Below are positions 26,841-34,949 of a stretch of 64,000 nucleotides of DNA, piece by piece. Numbering within the stretch: position 1 is the first letter of the stretch; every line of letters begins with the position of its first letter. Location: contig NZ_LT629772.1 in assembly GCF_900105385.1 (NCBI RefSeq), forward strand, positions 4,464,001 to 4,528,000, given 5' to 3'. Position numbers and translations under genes: made by a program. This DNA comes from Microlunatus soli. Its GTDB lineage: Bacteria; Actinomycetota; Actinomycetes; Propionibacteriales; Propionibacteriaceae. The notes under the pieces are model-generated. The model was given only the letters and a program-made list of their open reading frames with translations, had not been told where the DNA came from and did not search any database.

Positions 26841-29077
26841 CGGACAACTCCTTGTGCGGTGGGTGAGATTGCTGCTGGGATCGGGGTCGAGCTGATCATG
26901 TCGGTCGCTGCGACGACCTCGGCGAAGGTGGCGATCCGGCGCCGGTCCGGATCGTCGATCCGGGACCAGTCCACCAGCCAGGTGCTGACCTCGGCCCGGT
27001 CGCCGGTCTGCAGATCGACCGCGCTGTCGCCGACGTACAGCGAGGTCGACCGATCACCGCCGAGCCGGCGGATCGTCTCCAACAGGTGCTCGGGATCGGG
27101 CTTGTGCTGGTCGAGCGTGTCGGCGCCGACAATCGCACCGACGAACCGGTCGACGCCGAGCGCGGTCAGGACCCGACGGGCCATGTCCTCGGTCTTGTTG
27201 GTGCAGATGCCGATCGCAATTCCCCGATCGGCCAACGCCTGCAGGGATTCCGCCGCGTCGGCAAAGAGTCGGGACTCCTGCACCGGGCTCGTCCGGGCGG
27301 CCCGCAGATAGGTCTCTACGTCGCGGGTCAACCGGTCGTCGTCGACCTGCAGTCCGATCGCCCGGTAGACACCCGAGATCAGACCGGTCGGTCCGTGACC
27401 GGTGAACCCCTCGACGAATCGCGGGTCCTGGGCGGGGCGGCCGTGTTCGGCGAGGACGACGTTGACCGCCCGGGCGATGTCGGCAGCGGTATCGACCAGC
27501 GTTCCGTCCAGATCGAAGATCACGGTGCGTACGGGCCGATCATCGTCGGCCGCGGCGGCACTGACCGAGCCGGCCGTCGGCAACTCGAGCCCGGCCAGGG
27601 TGTCGAAGGTTCCTTCCAGGGCAGGGAAGAGCCGCTGGTAGACCTCGGAGAGACGGTCGTAGATCGTGGACGCCTCGGTGTTCGGTCGCACCGGATCCTG
27701 CTCGGTGACGACGGCCAGGGCCCGGTCCAGTTCGGGCCAGGCACCGGTGCCGACGCCGGCCAGCAACGCGGCACCGAAGGCGCCGCCCTGCTCGGCGCCG
27801 CTGACCGAGCGCACCGGCTGTCCGAGCACGTCGGCCAGCAGCTGCAGCCAGAGCCGGCCGCCGGTGGCTCCGCCGGACACCAGGATCCGCTCCGGTGCGC
27901 CGACGGCGGCGGTCACCATGGATCCGATCTGGCGCAGATTGAGCAACACTCCCTCCAGCACGCTGCGGATCAGATGATCACTGCGGTGCCGTCCGGTCAG
28001 ACCGATCCAGCCGCCGCGGGCGGTCGGTGCGATGTGCGGTGCTCGCTCGCCGGACAGGTACGGCAGGAACAGCAGCCCCTCCGATCCCACGGGTGCGGCG
28101 TCGGCAGCCCTGTTCAGGGCGGTGAAGTCCAGCCCATCGGCGAGTTCGCCGAGGACCGAGCGGAGCCAGGCGTAGCTGCCGCCGGCGTTCAGCGACACGC
28201 CCATCACATGCCAGCGGCCCGGAGCGTTGCCGCAGGAGATCTGCAGCCGGCCGTCGGGATTGTCCGGGCAGCGGGTGTCGGCGGCGCCGACCAGTCCGGC
28301 GGTGCCCAGCGTGACGCCCTGCACGCCCGGTCCGACGATGCCCATCGAGGTGGTCTGCAGGACGGAGTCGCCTCCGCCGCCGACGACCGGGGTGTCGGCG
28401 GCCAGCCCCCATCGCCGGGCGAGTTCGGGGAGGATCGTGCCGGTGATCTCGGTCGACTCGACCACCCTGGGGAACAGGTCGGGATCGAGGTCGATCAGCC
28501 GCATCAGCTCGGTCGACCAGCGGCGTCGGCGGACGTCGAACAGCCCGGTACCGGAGGCGTCGGATACGTCGGTGCAGCGGTCGCCGGTGATCTTGAACCG
28601 CAGAAAATCCTTCGGGTTCAGCACTGTTCGCAGTCGGGCGAACTCCGCGGGTCGATGCTTCCGCATCCAGCTGATCTTGCCGGCCGTGTAGCCGGGCAGC
28701 ATCTGGTTGTCGGTCAGCTGCAACAGGGCAGCCAGCCCGCCGGCTGCAGTGACGATCTCGTCGCACTCGGTGGCACAGCGTTGGTCGTTCCACAGGATCG
28801 CCGGGATCAACACCTCGCCGTGCTCGTCGAGCGCGGTCAGGCCGTGCATCTGCCCGCACAGGCCGATGCCCGCGATCCGCTGCGGATCGACGCGTCCGAC
28901 GACGTCGCTGACTGCGGCGTCGGTCGCCTGCCACCAGTCCTCCGGGTCCTGCTCGGCCCAACCCGGCCGGGGGACCTGCAGGGGATAGTCCCGGGTCGCC
29001 TCGGCGACGACCCGTCCGTCCTCGCTGATCACCACGACCTTGCACGCCGAGGTGCCCGCATCGATACCCATCCACAT
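26837..29077 (-). CDS. Xylulokinase-like FGGY kinase fused to HAD phosphatase
   Basis: 746 residues, two enzymes in one chain. Residues 1 to about 500 are an FGGY sugar kinase closest to xylulokinase (MGIDAGTSACKVVV, GIGLCGQMHG, PAILWNDQR, VGGGGDSVLQTTSMG with the catalytic Asp, VSGGATGGRLWLQLLADVL). From about residue 517 there is a complete HAD hydrolase of the phosphoglycolate-phosphatase type: FDLDGTLVDT, ICTNKT, DQHKPDPEHL and YVGDSAVDLQTGDRA. All four HAD motifs look intact, so both activities are plausible. The ATG at 29077 has GGAGGGG upstream. It lies between the aldehyde dehydrogenase (gap 21 bases) and rpiA (overlap) genes. Confidence 0.9.
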   Translation of the reverse strand: MWMGIDAGTSACKVVVISEDGRVVAEATRDYPLQVPRPGWAEQDPEDWWQATDAAVSDVVGRVDPQRIAGIGLCGQMHGLTALDEHGEVLIPAILWNDQRCATECDEIVTAAGGLAALLQLTDNQMLPGYTAGKISWMRKHRPAEFARLRTVLNPKDFLRFKITGDRCTDVSDASGTGLFDVRRRRWSTELMRLIDLDPDLFPRVVESTEITGTILPELARRWGLAADTPVVGGGGDSVLQTTSMGIVGPGVQGVTLGTAGLVGAADTRCPDNPDGRLQISCGNAPGRWHVMGVSLNAGGSYAWLRSVLGELADGLDFTALNRAADAAPVGSEGLLFLPYLSGERAPHIAPTARGGWIGLTGRHRSDHLIRSVLEGVLLNLRQIGSMVTAAVGAPERILVSGGATGGRLWLQLLADVLGQPVRSVSGAEQGGAFGAALLAGVGTGAWPELDRALAVVTEQDPVRPNTEASTIYDRLSEVYQRLFPALEGTFDTLAGLELPTAGSVSAAAADDDRPVRTVIFDLDGTLVDTAADIARAVNVVLAEHGRPAQDPRFVEGFTGHGPTGLISGVYRAIGLQVDDDRLTRDVETYLRAARTSPVQESRLFADAAESLQALADRGIAIGICTNKTEDMARRVLTALGVDRFVGAIVGADTLDQHKPDPEHLLETIRRLGGDRSTSLYVGDSAVDLQTGDRAEVSTWLVDWSRIDDPDRRRIATFAEVVAATDMISSTPIPAAISPTAQGVVR

Positions 29078-29098
29078 GGTGCGATTCCCCTCCACGCG

Positions 29099-30547
29099 TC
29101 AGGCGCCGTGCCGGATCCGGGTGTGTTTGACGTGCAGGTATCCGTCGATGGCTTCGCGGCCGTGCTCGACACCGAAGCCGCTGCCCTTGCGGCCACCGTA
29201 CGGCGCGTTGATGATGCCGGCGTCGACGTTGTTGATCGCGACGTTGCCGAAGTCCAGCTGCTTGCTGAGGGTGAACGTCTGGCCGAGATCGCGGCAGAAT
29301 CCGTACGCCGCCAGACCTGCTGAGGTGCTGTTGGCCTGAGAGATCGCCTCGTCCAGATCGGTGTAGCGGGCGATGCCGATCACCGGACCGAAGGTCTCTT
29401 CGTGCATGATCAACATGTCCTGGTCGGTGTCGGCCAGGACGGTCGGTTGCAGGAAGAGACCGGGGGCCAGGTCGGAGATCGGTCCGCCGCCGGCGATCAC
29501 CCGGGCGCCCCGCTGGACAGCGTCGGCGATGTGCGCCGTGGTCCGGTCGAAGATCTCCTGGTTCACCACCGGCCCGACGTCGGCGTTGGGCGTCTGCAAC
29601 CCATCGGCAACCACGAGCCGAGTGGCGCCTTCGGCGAGGGCCGCCAGGTAGTCGTCGTAGACGTCGGTGTGCACGTACCCGCGGTTGATCGAGATGCAGA
29701 TCTGGCCGGCATTGCGGAAGGCCCGCCGAAGCGTCCCGCGGACGGCCTCGGTGAGGTCGGCGGTCTCGGTGACGATCAGCGGGCAGCTGCCACCGAGTTC
29801 CATCGACAGCGACGTCGCCTTGGCCACCCCGCGCGCGATCGCGGCGCCGGTGGCGCCCGACCCGGTGAAGGCGATCTTGTCGATGTCGCCGTGCTGGGTG
29901 AGTGCCTGCCCGGTCTGTCCGGCTCCGGTGATCATGTTGACCACGCCGGCCGGGAGCTCGGTGGCGGCGACGCACTCGGCCAGCAACAGTCCGGAGCCGG
30001 GGCTGTACTCCGACGGCTTGATCACCATCGTGCAGCCGGCGGCCAGCCCGGCGCCGAGCTTCCAGCCGATCAACTCCAGCGGATAGTTCCACGGCGCGAT
30101 CGCGGCCACAACGCCGATCGGCTCGTACTCGACGAGGCTGGAGAAGCCGTCGTCGGCGTTCGGCACGATCGACCCGCGGAGTCGGGTCGCCTCCTCGGCG
30201 TAGAAGTGCAGGGCGGCAACCAGCTTGCGGGCCTCTCCGCGCGCCTCGTCCAGCGGCTTGCCCATCTCGATGGTGACCGCCGTCGCCAGTTCGTCGATCC
30301 GCAGGGCGACCTGATCGGCGATCGCGTGCAGGTGTTGCGCTCGGACCGACGGGTTGACGGTGCGCCAGGAGCTGAAGGCAGACCGTGCCGCGCTCACGGC
30401 ACTGTCGACCTGCTCGGCGGAGCTGTCGGGTTGGCTGGTCACCACCTGTCCGGTGGCCGGATTGATCACGTCGATGGTCGGACCGGCATGGTCGGTCCAC
30501 ACCCCGTTGATCCAGTTGCGGACCGTCCCGTTGTTGGGCTTGTTCAT
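29099..30547 (-). CDS. NAD(P)-dependent aldehyde dehydrogenase
   Basis: 482-residue class I/II aldehyde dehydrogenase, cytosolic. Key segments: WNYPLELIGWKLGAGLAAGC, KPSEYSP, FTGSGATGAAIA (nucleotide site), the catalytic Glu in MELGGSCPLIV, the nucleophile Cys in NAGQICISINR, and EETFGPVIGIARY. Relatives include succinate- and 2-oxoglutarate-semialdehyde dehydrogenases. Next to an FAH-family enzyme, a role in oxidising 2-oxoglutarate semialdehyde in a non-phosphorylating pentose pathway is plausible but inferred. GGAG precedes the ATG. The gap to the upstream dehydrogenase gene is 69 bases. Confidence 0.92.
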   Translation of the reverse strand: MNKPNNGTVRNWINGVWTDHAGPTIDVINPATGQVVTSQPDSSAEQVDSAVSAARSAFSSWRTVNPSVRAQHLHAIADQVALRIDELATAVTIEMGKPLDEARGEARKLVAALHFYAEEATRLRGSIVPNADDGFSSLVEYEPIGVVAAIAPWNYPLELIGWKLGAGLAAGCTMVIKPSEYSPGSGLLLAECVAATELPAGVVNMITGAGQTGQALTQHGDIDKIAFTGSGATGAAIARGVAKATSLSMELGGSCPLIVTETADLTEAVRGTLRRAFRNAGQICISINRGYVHTDVYDDYLAALAEGATRLVVADGLQTPNADVGPVVNQEIFDRTTAHIADAVQRGARVIAGGGPISDLAPGLFLQPTVLADTDQDMLIMHEETFGPVIGIARYTDLDEAISQANSTSAGLAAYGFCRDLGQTFTLSKQLDFGNVAINNVDAGIINAPYGGRKGSGFGVEHGREAIDGYLHVKHTRIRHGA

Positions 30548-30616
30548 CGCTGTTCTCCGGTCGGAATGATCTTGCTGTCGGGATCTTGGTGCGGCAGGTC
30601 GTTGTGGATCATCGTC

Positions 30617-31567
30617 TCAAGCGACCCTGCTGCGGAGTTCGGCGCCGGTCAATGCACGCCGGACCTCGTCGGCGGCCAGCTGCTGCAGGGCCCGGACCGA
30701 GGCGGTGGAGTAGAAGGCGGCATGCGGGGTGAGAATGACCCCGGCCTGGGTCCGCAGCGGGCTGTCGGCCGGCAGCGGTTCGGGCTCGAACACGTCCAGT
30801 GCGGCACCGGCGAGCCGGCCGTCGGACAAGGCGTCGGTCAGCGCGGCCGTATCGACCAGCCCACCACGGGAGGTGTTGACCAGGACCGCTCCCGGTCGGA
30901 GTCTGCCGAGGGCCCGGTGATCGATCAGGTGCGCGGTCTCGGGCACCAGCGGGCAGTGCAACGAGATCGCGTCGCTGGTCGTGAGCAGGTCGTCCAGCTC
31001 GACCCGGGTGACGACCTCGTCGATCCGAGGATCGGCGTACGGGTCGTGGGCCAGAACTCTGGTCCCGAAGGCCTGCAGACGGCGCGCCACCGCGAGCCCG
31101 ATCCGGCCGGTCCCGATCAGCCCGACCGTTGTATCGGCCAGGGCCGGTAGCGGGCCGACGTCCGGCGGCTGGCACCAGCCCTGGTCCCGGATCAGTCCGT
31201 CGTAGACGGGTAGCCGGCGCAGCAGCGACAGGAGTGCCGCGACGGCGTGGTCGGCGACGGTTTCGCTGCCGTAGTCGGGAACGTTGGCGACCGCGATTCC
31301 GGCTGCGCGGGCCGCGTCGACGTCGACGTTGTCGTAGCCGATGCCGTAGCGGACCACGATGGCCGCCGGGGCGAGAGCCTGCAACGCGGCCGCCGTCATC
31401 GGCGCGAAGTTGACCAGCACGGCGTCCGCGCCACGGACGGCCGTGATCGTCTCGGCCTCGGTCCGGCATTGATGCACGGCAAAGCTGGCGCCGATCTCGG
31501 CAGCCACGGCCCGCTCGGCGTCGACGTTGCCGAAGGCGTGATCGGTGACCACGATCCGGCGGGTCAT
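30617..31567 (-). CDS. D-2-hydroxyacid dehydrogenase (CtBP-like)
   Basis: 316-residue NAD-dependent D-isomer 2-hydroxyacid dehydrogenase. Substrate-domain VVRYGIGYDNVD, NAD-binding GLIGTGRIGLAVARRLQAF near residue 145, catalytic Arg in VLVNTSRGGLVD, Glu in LDVFEPEPL and His in TPHAAFYS are all present. The family reduces 2-oxoacids or oxidises D-2-hydroxyacids. In this cluster it could act on a sugar-acid intermediate. Its ATG overlaps the stop of the FAH gene (ATGA), indicating translational coupling. Confidence 0.92.
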   Translation of the reverse strand: MTRRIVVTDHAFGNVDAERAVAAEIGASFAVHQCRTEAETITAVRGADAVLVNFAPMTAAALQALAPAAIVVRYGIGYDNVDVDAARAAGIAVANVPDYGSETVADHAVAALLSLLRRLPVYDGLIRDQGWCQPPDVGPLPALADTTVGLIGTGRIGLAVARRLQAFGTRVLAHDPYADPRIDEVVTRVELDDLLTTSDAISLHCPLVPETAHLIDHRALGRLRPGAVLVNTSRGGLVDTAALTDALSDGRLAGAALDVFEPEPLPADSPLRTQAGVILTPHAAFYSTASVRALQQLAADEVRRALTGAELRSRVA

Positions 31568-32790
31568 GACGGCTGGGCAGAGCCGGTGGCGAGCAGTCCG
31601 CGGCCGGCGAGATTGCGCATCAGGGATCGGACGCCGACGGTCCAGTCCGGTGCTGCTTCGGCGGTCTGGACGATGTTGATCAAGCTGCCCAACCGTGGCG
31701 AGGAGATGCTGACCTCGTCGCCGACCTTGTGGGTGAAGCCCTGTCCCGGATGGTCACGGTCCTCGGTCGGAGCAAACATGGTGCCGGTGAAGAGGACGAA
31801 TCCGTCGGGGTACTGGTGGTGATCGCCGTAGGCGTGCGCGACCAGGGTTCGGGGATCCCGGGAGATCTCACTGACCGGGTTGATGCCTTCCAACCGGAAC
31901 CCGTCCGGTCCGCTGATCCGCAGCGTCACATCGATGGTGGCCGCATCGTCGTAGCCGAAGGAGTCGTCGAAGAGTCGGACGAAGGGGCCGATGGCGCAAC
32001 TGGCGTTGTTGTCCTTGGCCTCGGCCAGCAGCAATGCGCTGCGGCCCTCGAAGTCACGCAGGTTGACGTCGTTGCCCAGGGTGGCTCCGACGGGCTCGCC
32101 GGCAGAGGTGTTGATCAACACCATCTCGGGCTCCGGGTTGTTCCAGGTGGATCGGGCCAGAATACCGATCGCCGCGCCGACGCCGACCGCGGACAGCACC
32201 GGAGCTTTGGTGAAGATCTCCGGGTCCGGCCCGATCCCGACCTCGAGATACTGCGACCACAGGCCCTCGGAGATCAACACCTGCTTGGCCTTCTCGGCCT
32301 GCGGCGTGCCGGGTTCGACGGAGATGTTCTCGCCGACCACGTCGGCGACCTGGCGGCGGACCTCGGCGGCACGGTCCGGGTCTCCGGCCGACCGTTCCTC
32401 GATCACCCGCTCGATCATGCTGCGGGCGAAGGTGACTCCGGCGGCCTTGAGGACCTGGACATCGATCGGCGCCAGCAGACGAGGCTGCCGATCGTCCCCA
32501 GCAGGGTCGAAGCTGGCCCGCAGCACGTCGGCCAGCCGCCAGCGGCGATCACCGTCGGCGGCACAGACCACCGCGACCCGATCCGGATTGTCGAACAGGT
32601 CGGCCGTGGTCGGCGCGAGGTGGGTGATGTCGATCAGTTCGTCGCCGCGGACCGCGACCACACACGGTCCGACCGCGGGGTCGAGGAGGCGGCCGACAAG
32701 GGTCGCGGTGCCGGCGTCATCGGGGAGGACCTGGGCGACCAAGGACTCCGAGTCGATCAGTGAGGTAGGGGATTGAGGCTGACTCACCAT
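31564..32790 (-). CDS. Fumarylacetoacetate hydrolase family protein
   Basis: 408 residues with an FAH-type catalytic fold in the C-terminal half (NPEPEMVLINTSAGEPVGAT, GNDVNLRDFEGRSALLLAEA), whose Glu and Asp bind a divalent metal. The N-terminal half is longer than in simple FAH hydrolases, a size seen in sugar-acid dehydratases such as 2-keto-3-deoxy-pentonate dehydratase. Its position at the head of a GntR-controlled operon with an aldehyde dehydrogenase supports that reading, but the substrate is inferred. The ATG is about 100 bases downstream of the predicted promoter, with GGAG 8 bases upstream. Confidence 0.8.
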   Translation of the reverse strand: MVSQPQSPTSLIDSESLVAQVLPDDAGTATLVGRLLDPAVGPCVVAVRGDELIDITHLAPTTADLFDNPDRVAVVCAADGDRRWRLADVLRASFDPAGDDRQPRLLAPIDVQVLKAAGVTFARSMIERVIEERSAGDPDRAAEVRRQVADVVGENISVEPGTPQAEKAKQVLISEGLWSQYLEVGIGPDPEIFTKAPVLSAVGVGAAIGILARSTWNNPEPEMVLINTSAGEPVGATLGNDVNLRDFEGRSALLLAEAKDNNASCAIGPFVRLFDDSFGYDDAATIDVTLRISGPDGFRLEGINPVSEISRDPRTLVAHAYGDHHQYPDGFVLFTGTMFAPTEDRDHPGQGFTHKVGDEVSISSPRLGSLINIVQTAEAAPDWTVGVRSLMRNLAGRGLLATGSAQPS

Positions 32791-32888
32791 GGGATGTGCT
32801 CCGTGTGTCTGAGCCCATCAGCTGCGGGAATCTGCTGACGAGCGGGCGAGAGGGGCGTCACGCAGACCGCGCCGACGCCGTCTCCGGG

Positions 32889-32917
32889 ACCGTATCATCG
32901 TACAAATTATGGAGCAA
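32889..32917 (-). promoter_or_regulatory. Promoter of the minus-arm catabolic operon with GntR site
   Basis: Minus-strand -35 TTGCTC (32912-32917), 17-base spacer, -10 TACGGT (32889-32894). The spacer contains AATTTGTACGATGATAC, matching a second copy in the opposite promoter. A palindrome GCAAGGCTCCTTGC (32914-32927) overlaps the -35. Confidence 0.6.
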
Positions 32918-32987
32918 GGCTCCTTGCGGTCGTGAGATATGTCCTTGCTACACAGAGAACTTGCCCGACGTGAGTCGATCGTCGGCG

Positions 32988-33017
32988 TTGACATGACACG
33001 ACAATCATCATACATTT
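32988..33017 (+). promoter_or_regulatory. Promoter of gntR with operator over the -10
   Basis: Consensus -35 TTGACA (32988-32993), 17-base spacer, -10 TACATT (33011-33016), and the ATG 7 bases later, so leaderless. ATCATCATACATTT (33004-33017) covers the -10 and matches ATCATCGTACAAAT at 32894-32907. Confidence 0.65.
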
Positions 33018-33023
33018 CCAGAC

Positions 33024-33731
33024 ATGGACGATGTCGCCCCGACTCGCAAACGCCTCCCCGAGGCGATTGCGAACGAGCTCCAGAATGAGATCTTGGGGCT
33101 CGAGGTCGGCACCAAGCTGCCGACCGAGAATGAGTTGGCGTCCCGCTTCGAGGTGTCCCGGACCGCCGTCCGGGAGGCCACCCGTTACCTGGTCCAGCGG
33201 GGCCTGGTCTCGGTGAGCCCGGGTCGTGGCATGACGGTTGCCGAGTTCGACGGTCGGATGATCGCCGATCAGTACGCCCTGCTGCTGCGGCACAGCCAGG
33301 GCTCCTTCGTTCAGCTGCTGGAGGTCCGGCTGGTCCTCGAGGTCGAGATGGCGGCACTCGCCGCCGCGCGCCGTACCGATCAGCAGCTGAAGGACATGAT
33401 CGACACCAACCACCGGTTGGAGCAGGCCGTGAACGCCAAAGCGGAGTTCCTGCAGGCCGACCTCGGTTTCCACGAGTTGGTTGCGCAGGCCAGTGGGAAC
33501 CCGTTCTTCGCGTTGATCGTCCGGCCGATCAACGGATTCCTGTCCGAGGAGTACGCCGCCGGGCCGGGCTATCCGTCGGAGGCGACCCAGACCATCGCCG
33601 AGCACATCGAGATCGCCGACGCGATCGCCGCCGGAGATCCGAACCGAGCACGGTATGCGACCGAGCACCACCTGCGGCGCGTGGTCCGCAACCGCGCCCG
33701 GTTCCTCGCCGCAGAGCGTGACGACAACTGA
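33024..33731 (+). CDS. GntR family regulator, FadR/FCD subfamily
   Basis: 235 residues. The N-terminal winged helix-turn-helix (LPTENELASRFEVSRTAVREATRYLVQRGLVSVSPGRGMTV is spread over residues 30-75) is a classic GntR domain; the all-helical C-terminal part with DLGFHELVAQASGNPF and the final ATEHHLRRVV has the metal-ligand His pattern of the FCD domain. It divides two operons and has matching sites in both promoters, so it most likely represses sugar-acid catabolism and itself until an intermediate binds. Confidence 0.92.
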   Translation: MDDVAPTRKRLPEAIANELQNEILGLEVGTKLPTENELASRFEVSRTAVREATRYLVQRGLVSVSPGRGMTVAEFDGRMIADQYALLLRHSQGSFVQLLEVRLVLEVEMAALAAARRTDQQLKDMIDTNHRLEQAVNAKAEFLQADLGFHELVAQASGNPFFALIVRPINGFLSEEYAAGPGYPSEATQTIAEHIEIADAIAAGDPNRARYATEHHLRRVVRNRARFLAAERDDN

Positions 33732-33833
33732 CGGTCCCGACAACTGAATCGAGCGCTGGGTCCTCAGCTTGCCCGGCGCCGCCAGCACCGCAGCGTGAAG
33801 ACGTCAGCGGTACGACAGTGCAGAGGAGCACAC

Positions 33834-34949
33834 ATGTCAGAGCAGACAACCTCGCTGATCCTGCCGACTCGGCGTCAGTTCCTGACCGGCGGTCTCGGGC
33901 TGGCCGCGGCCGGTGTCCTGGGCGCCTGTGGAGAAACCTCCGGATCGGCCGCCGGTGGTGGCGGCAACAAAACCGCCTCCTACGTCAACAAGGGCATGGA
34001 TTTCTTCTTCTTCGTCGTCCAGTCCGAGGCAGTGAAGCGGGCGAGCAAGGAGATCGGCTACACCTTCCAGACCACCGATGCCAAGCAGGATGCGAGCGCC
34101 CAGTACAACAACTGGAACTCCGCACTGCTGCAACGCCCGGGCATGATCATCTCCGACCCGGTGGATTCCGAGGGGCTGGCGCCGATGACGAAGAAGGCCG
34201 GCCAACAGAAGATCCCGGTCGGCATCATCGATACCCCGCTGACCAAGGGCGAGACCGACTTCACCGTCTCCTTCGACAACAGGAAGGGCGGCGAGCTGGC
34301 GGGCCAGAAGGTCGCCGACCTGTTGAAGAAGAAGTACGGCAGCGTGAAAGGCACCGTGCTGAACGCCTACGGTGCGCTGTCCTCGGTCGCCTGGCGGCAA
34401 CGCAAGGAAGGTTTCGAAGCAGTGCTGAAGAAGTATCCGGGTGTCAAGATCCTGGCGCGGCCGACCGACGGCGCCGAGACCAAGGCCCGCGACGTGGCGG
34501 CGGCGACGCTGTCGGAATACCCGGATCTGGACGCGGCGCACGCGCCGAGCGGTTCGATCACCCGCGGCATCGTGACCTCGATGAAGAACGCCGGCAAGGC
34601 CAAGCCGGTCGGCGATGATGATCACATCATCCTGGTCTCGATCGACGGCGAGCCGCAGTCGTTGCAGTGGACCCGGGACAAGATCCTGGACGCCGAGGTG
34701 TCGCAGGACCCGGTGGCCTACGGGCAGATCTGTGTGGAGATGCTGAACAAGTACGCGGTCGCCGGCAAGGAGGTTCCCTTGCAGGACTACAGCAACAAGG
34801 ACTACTTCTGGGAAAAGGCACCGATCGTCAAGGGGGCGACCGGCCCGACCATGGTGATCCCGCCGTACTACATCGATGCCGACAACGTCGAGGATCCGCG
34901 GCAGTGGGGCAACGTGGTGATCAAGGACTGGGGCATGAAGCAATCATGA
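33834..34949 (+). CDS. Ribose-type ABC transporter binding lipoprotein
   Basis: 371-residue periplasmic-binding-protein-fold protein of the CUT2 (RbsB) class. It carries a Tat-like twin-arginine signal (TRRQFLTGG) ending in the lipobox VLGAC with Cys32, so it is probably a Tat-exported lipoprotein. The mature part has PGMIISDPVDSEGLAPMTKKA, IPVGIIDTPL and VSIDGEPQSLQWTRD, typical of monosaccharide-binding members. GAGGAG precedes the ATG. It leads the transporter genes and ends in an ATGA overlap with the ATPase gene. The sugar is unknown; pentoses or their acids are likely from the neighbourhood. Confidence 0.9.
   Translation: MSEQTTSLILPTRRQFLTGGLGLAAAGVLGACGETSGSAAGGGGNKTASYVNKGMDFFFFVVQSEAVKRASKEIGYTFQTTDAKQDASAQYNNWNSALLQRPGMIISDPVDSEGLAPMTKKAGQQKIPVGIIDTPLTKGETDFTVSFDNRKGGELAGQKVADLLKKKYGSVKGTVLNAYGALSSVAWRQRKEGFEAVLKKYPGVKILARPTDGAETKARDVAAATLSEYPDLDAAHAPSGSITRGIVTSMKNAGKAKPVGDDDHIILVSIDGEPQSLQWTRDKILDAEVSQDPVAYGQICVEMLNKYAVAGKEVPLQDYSNKDYFWEKAPIVKGATGPTMVIPPYYIDADNVEDPRQWGNVVIKDWGMKQS

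Noticed and set aside
27086..29323. A 745-codon open frame antisense to the kinase–HAD gene
   Set aside because: Composition (Gly/Arg/Val/Asp-rich without domains) is that of a GC-rich shadow frame; the opposite strand encodes well-conserved kinase and HAD motifs.
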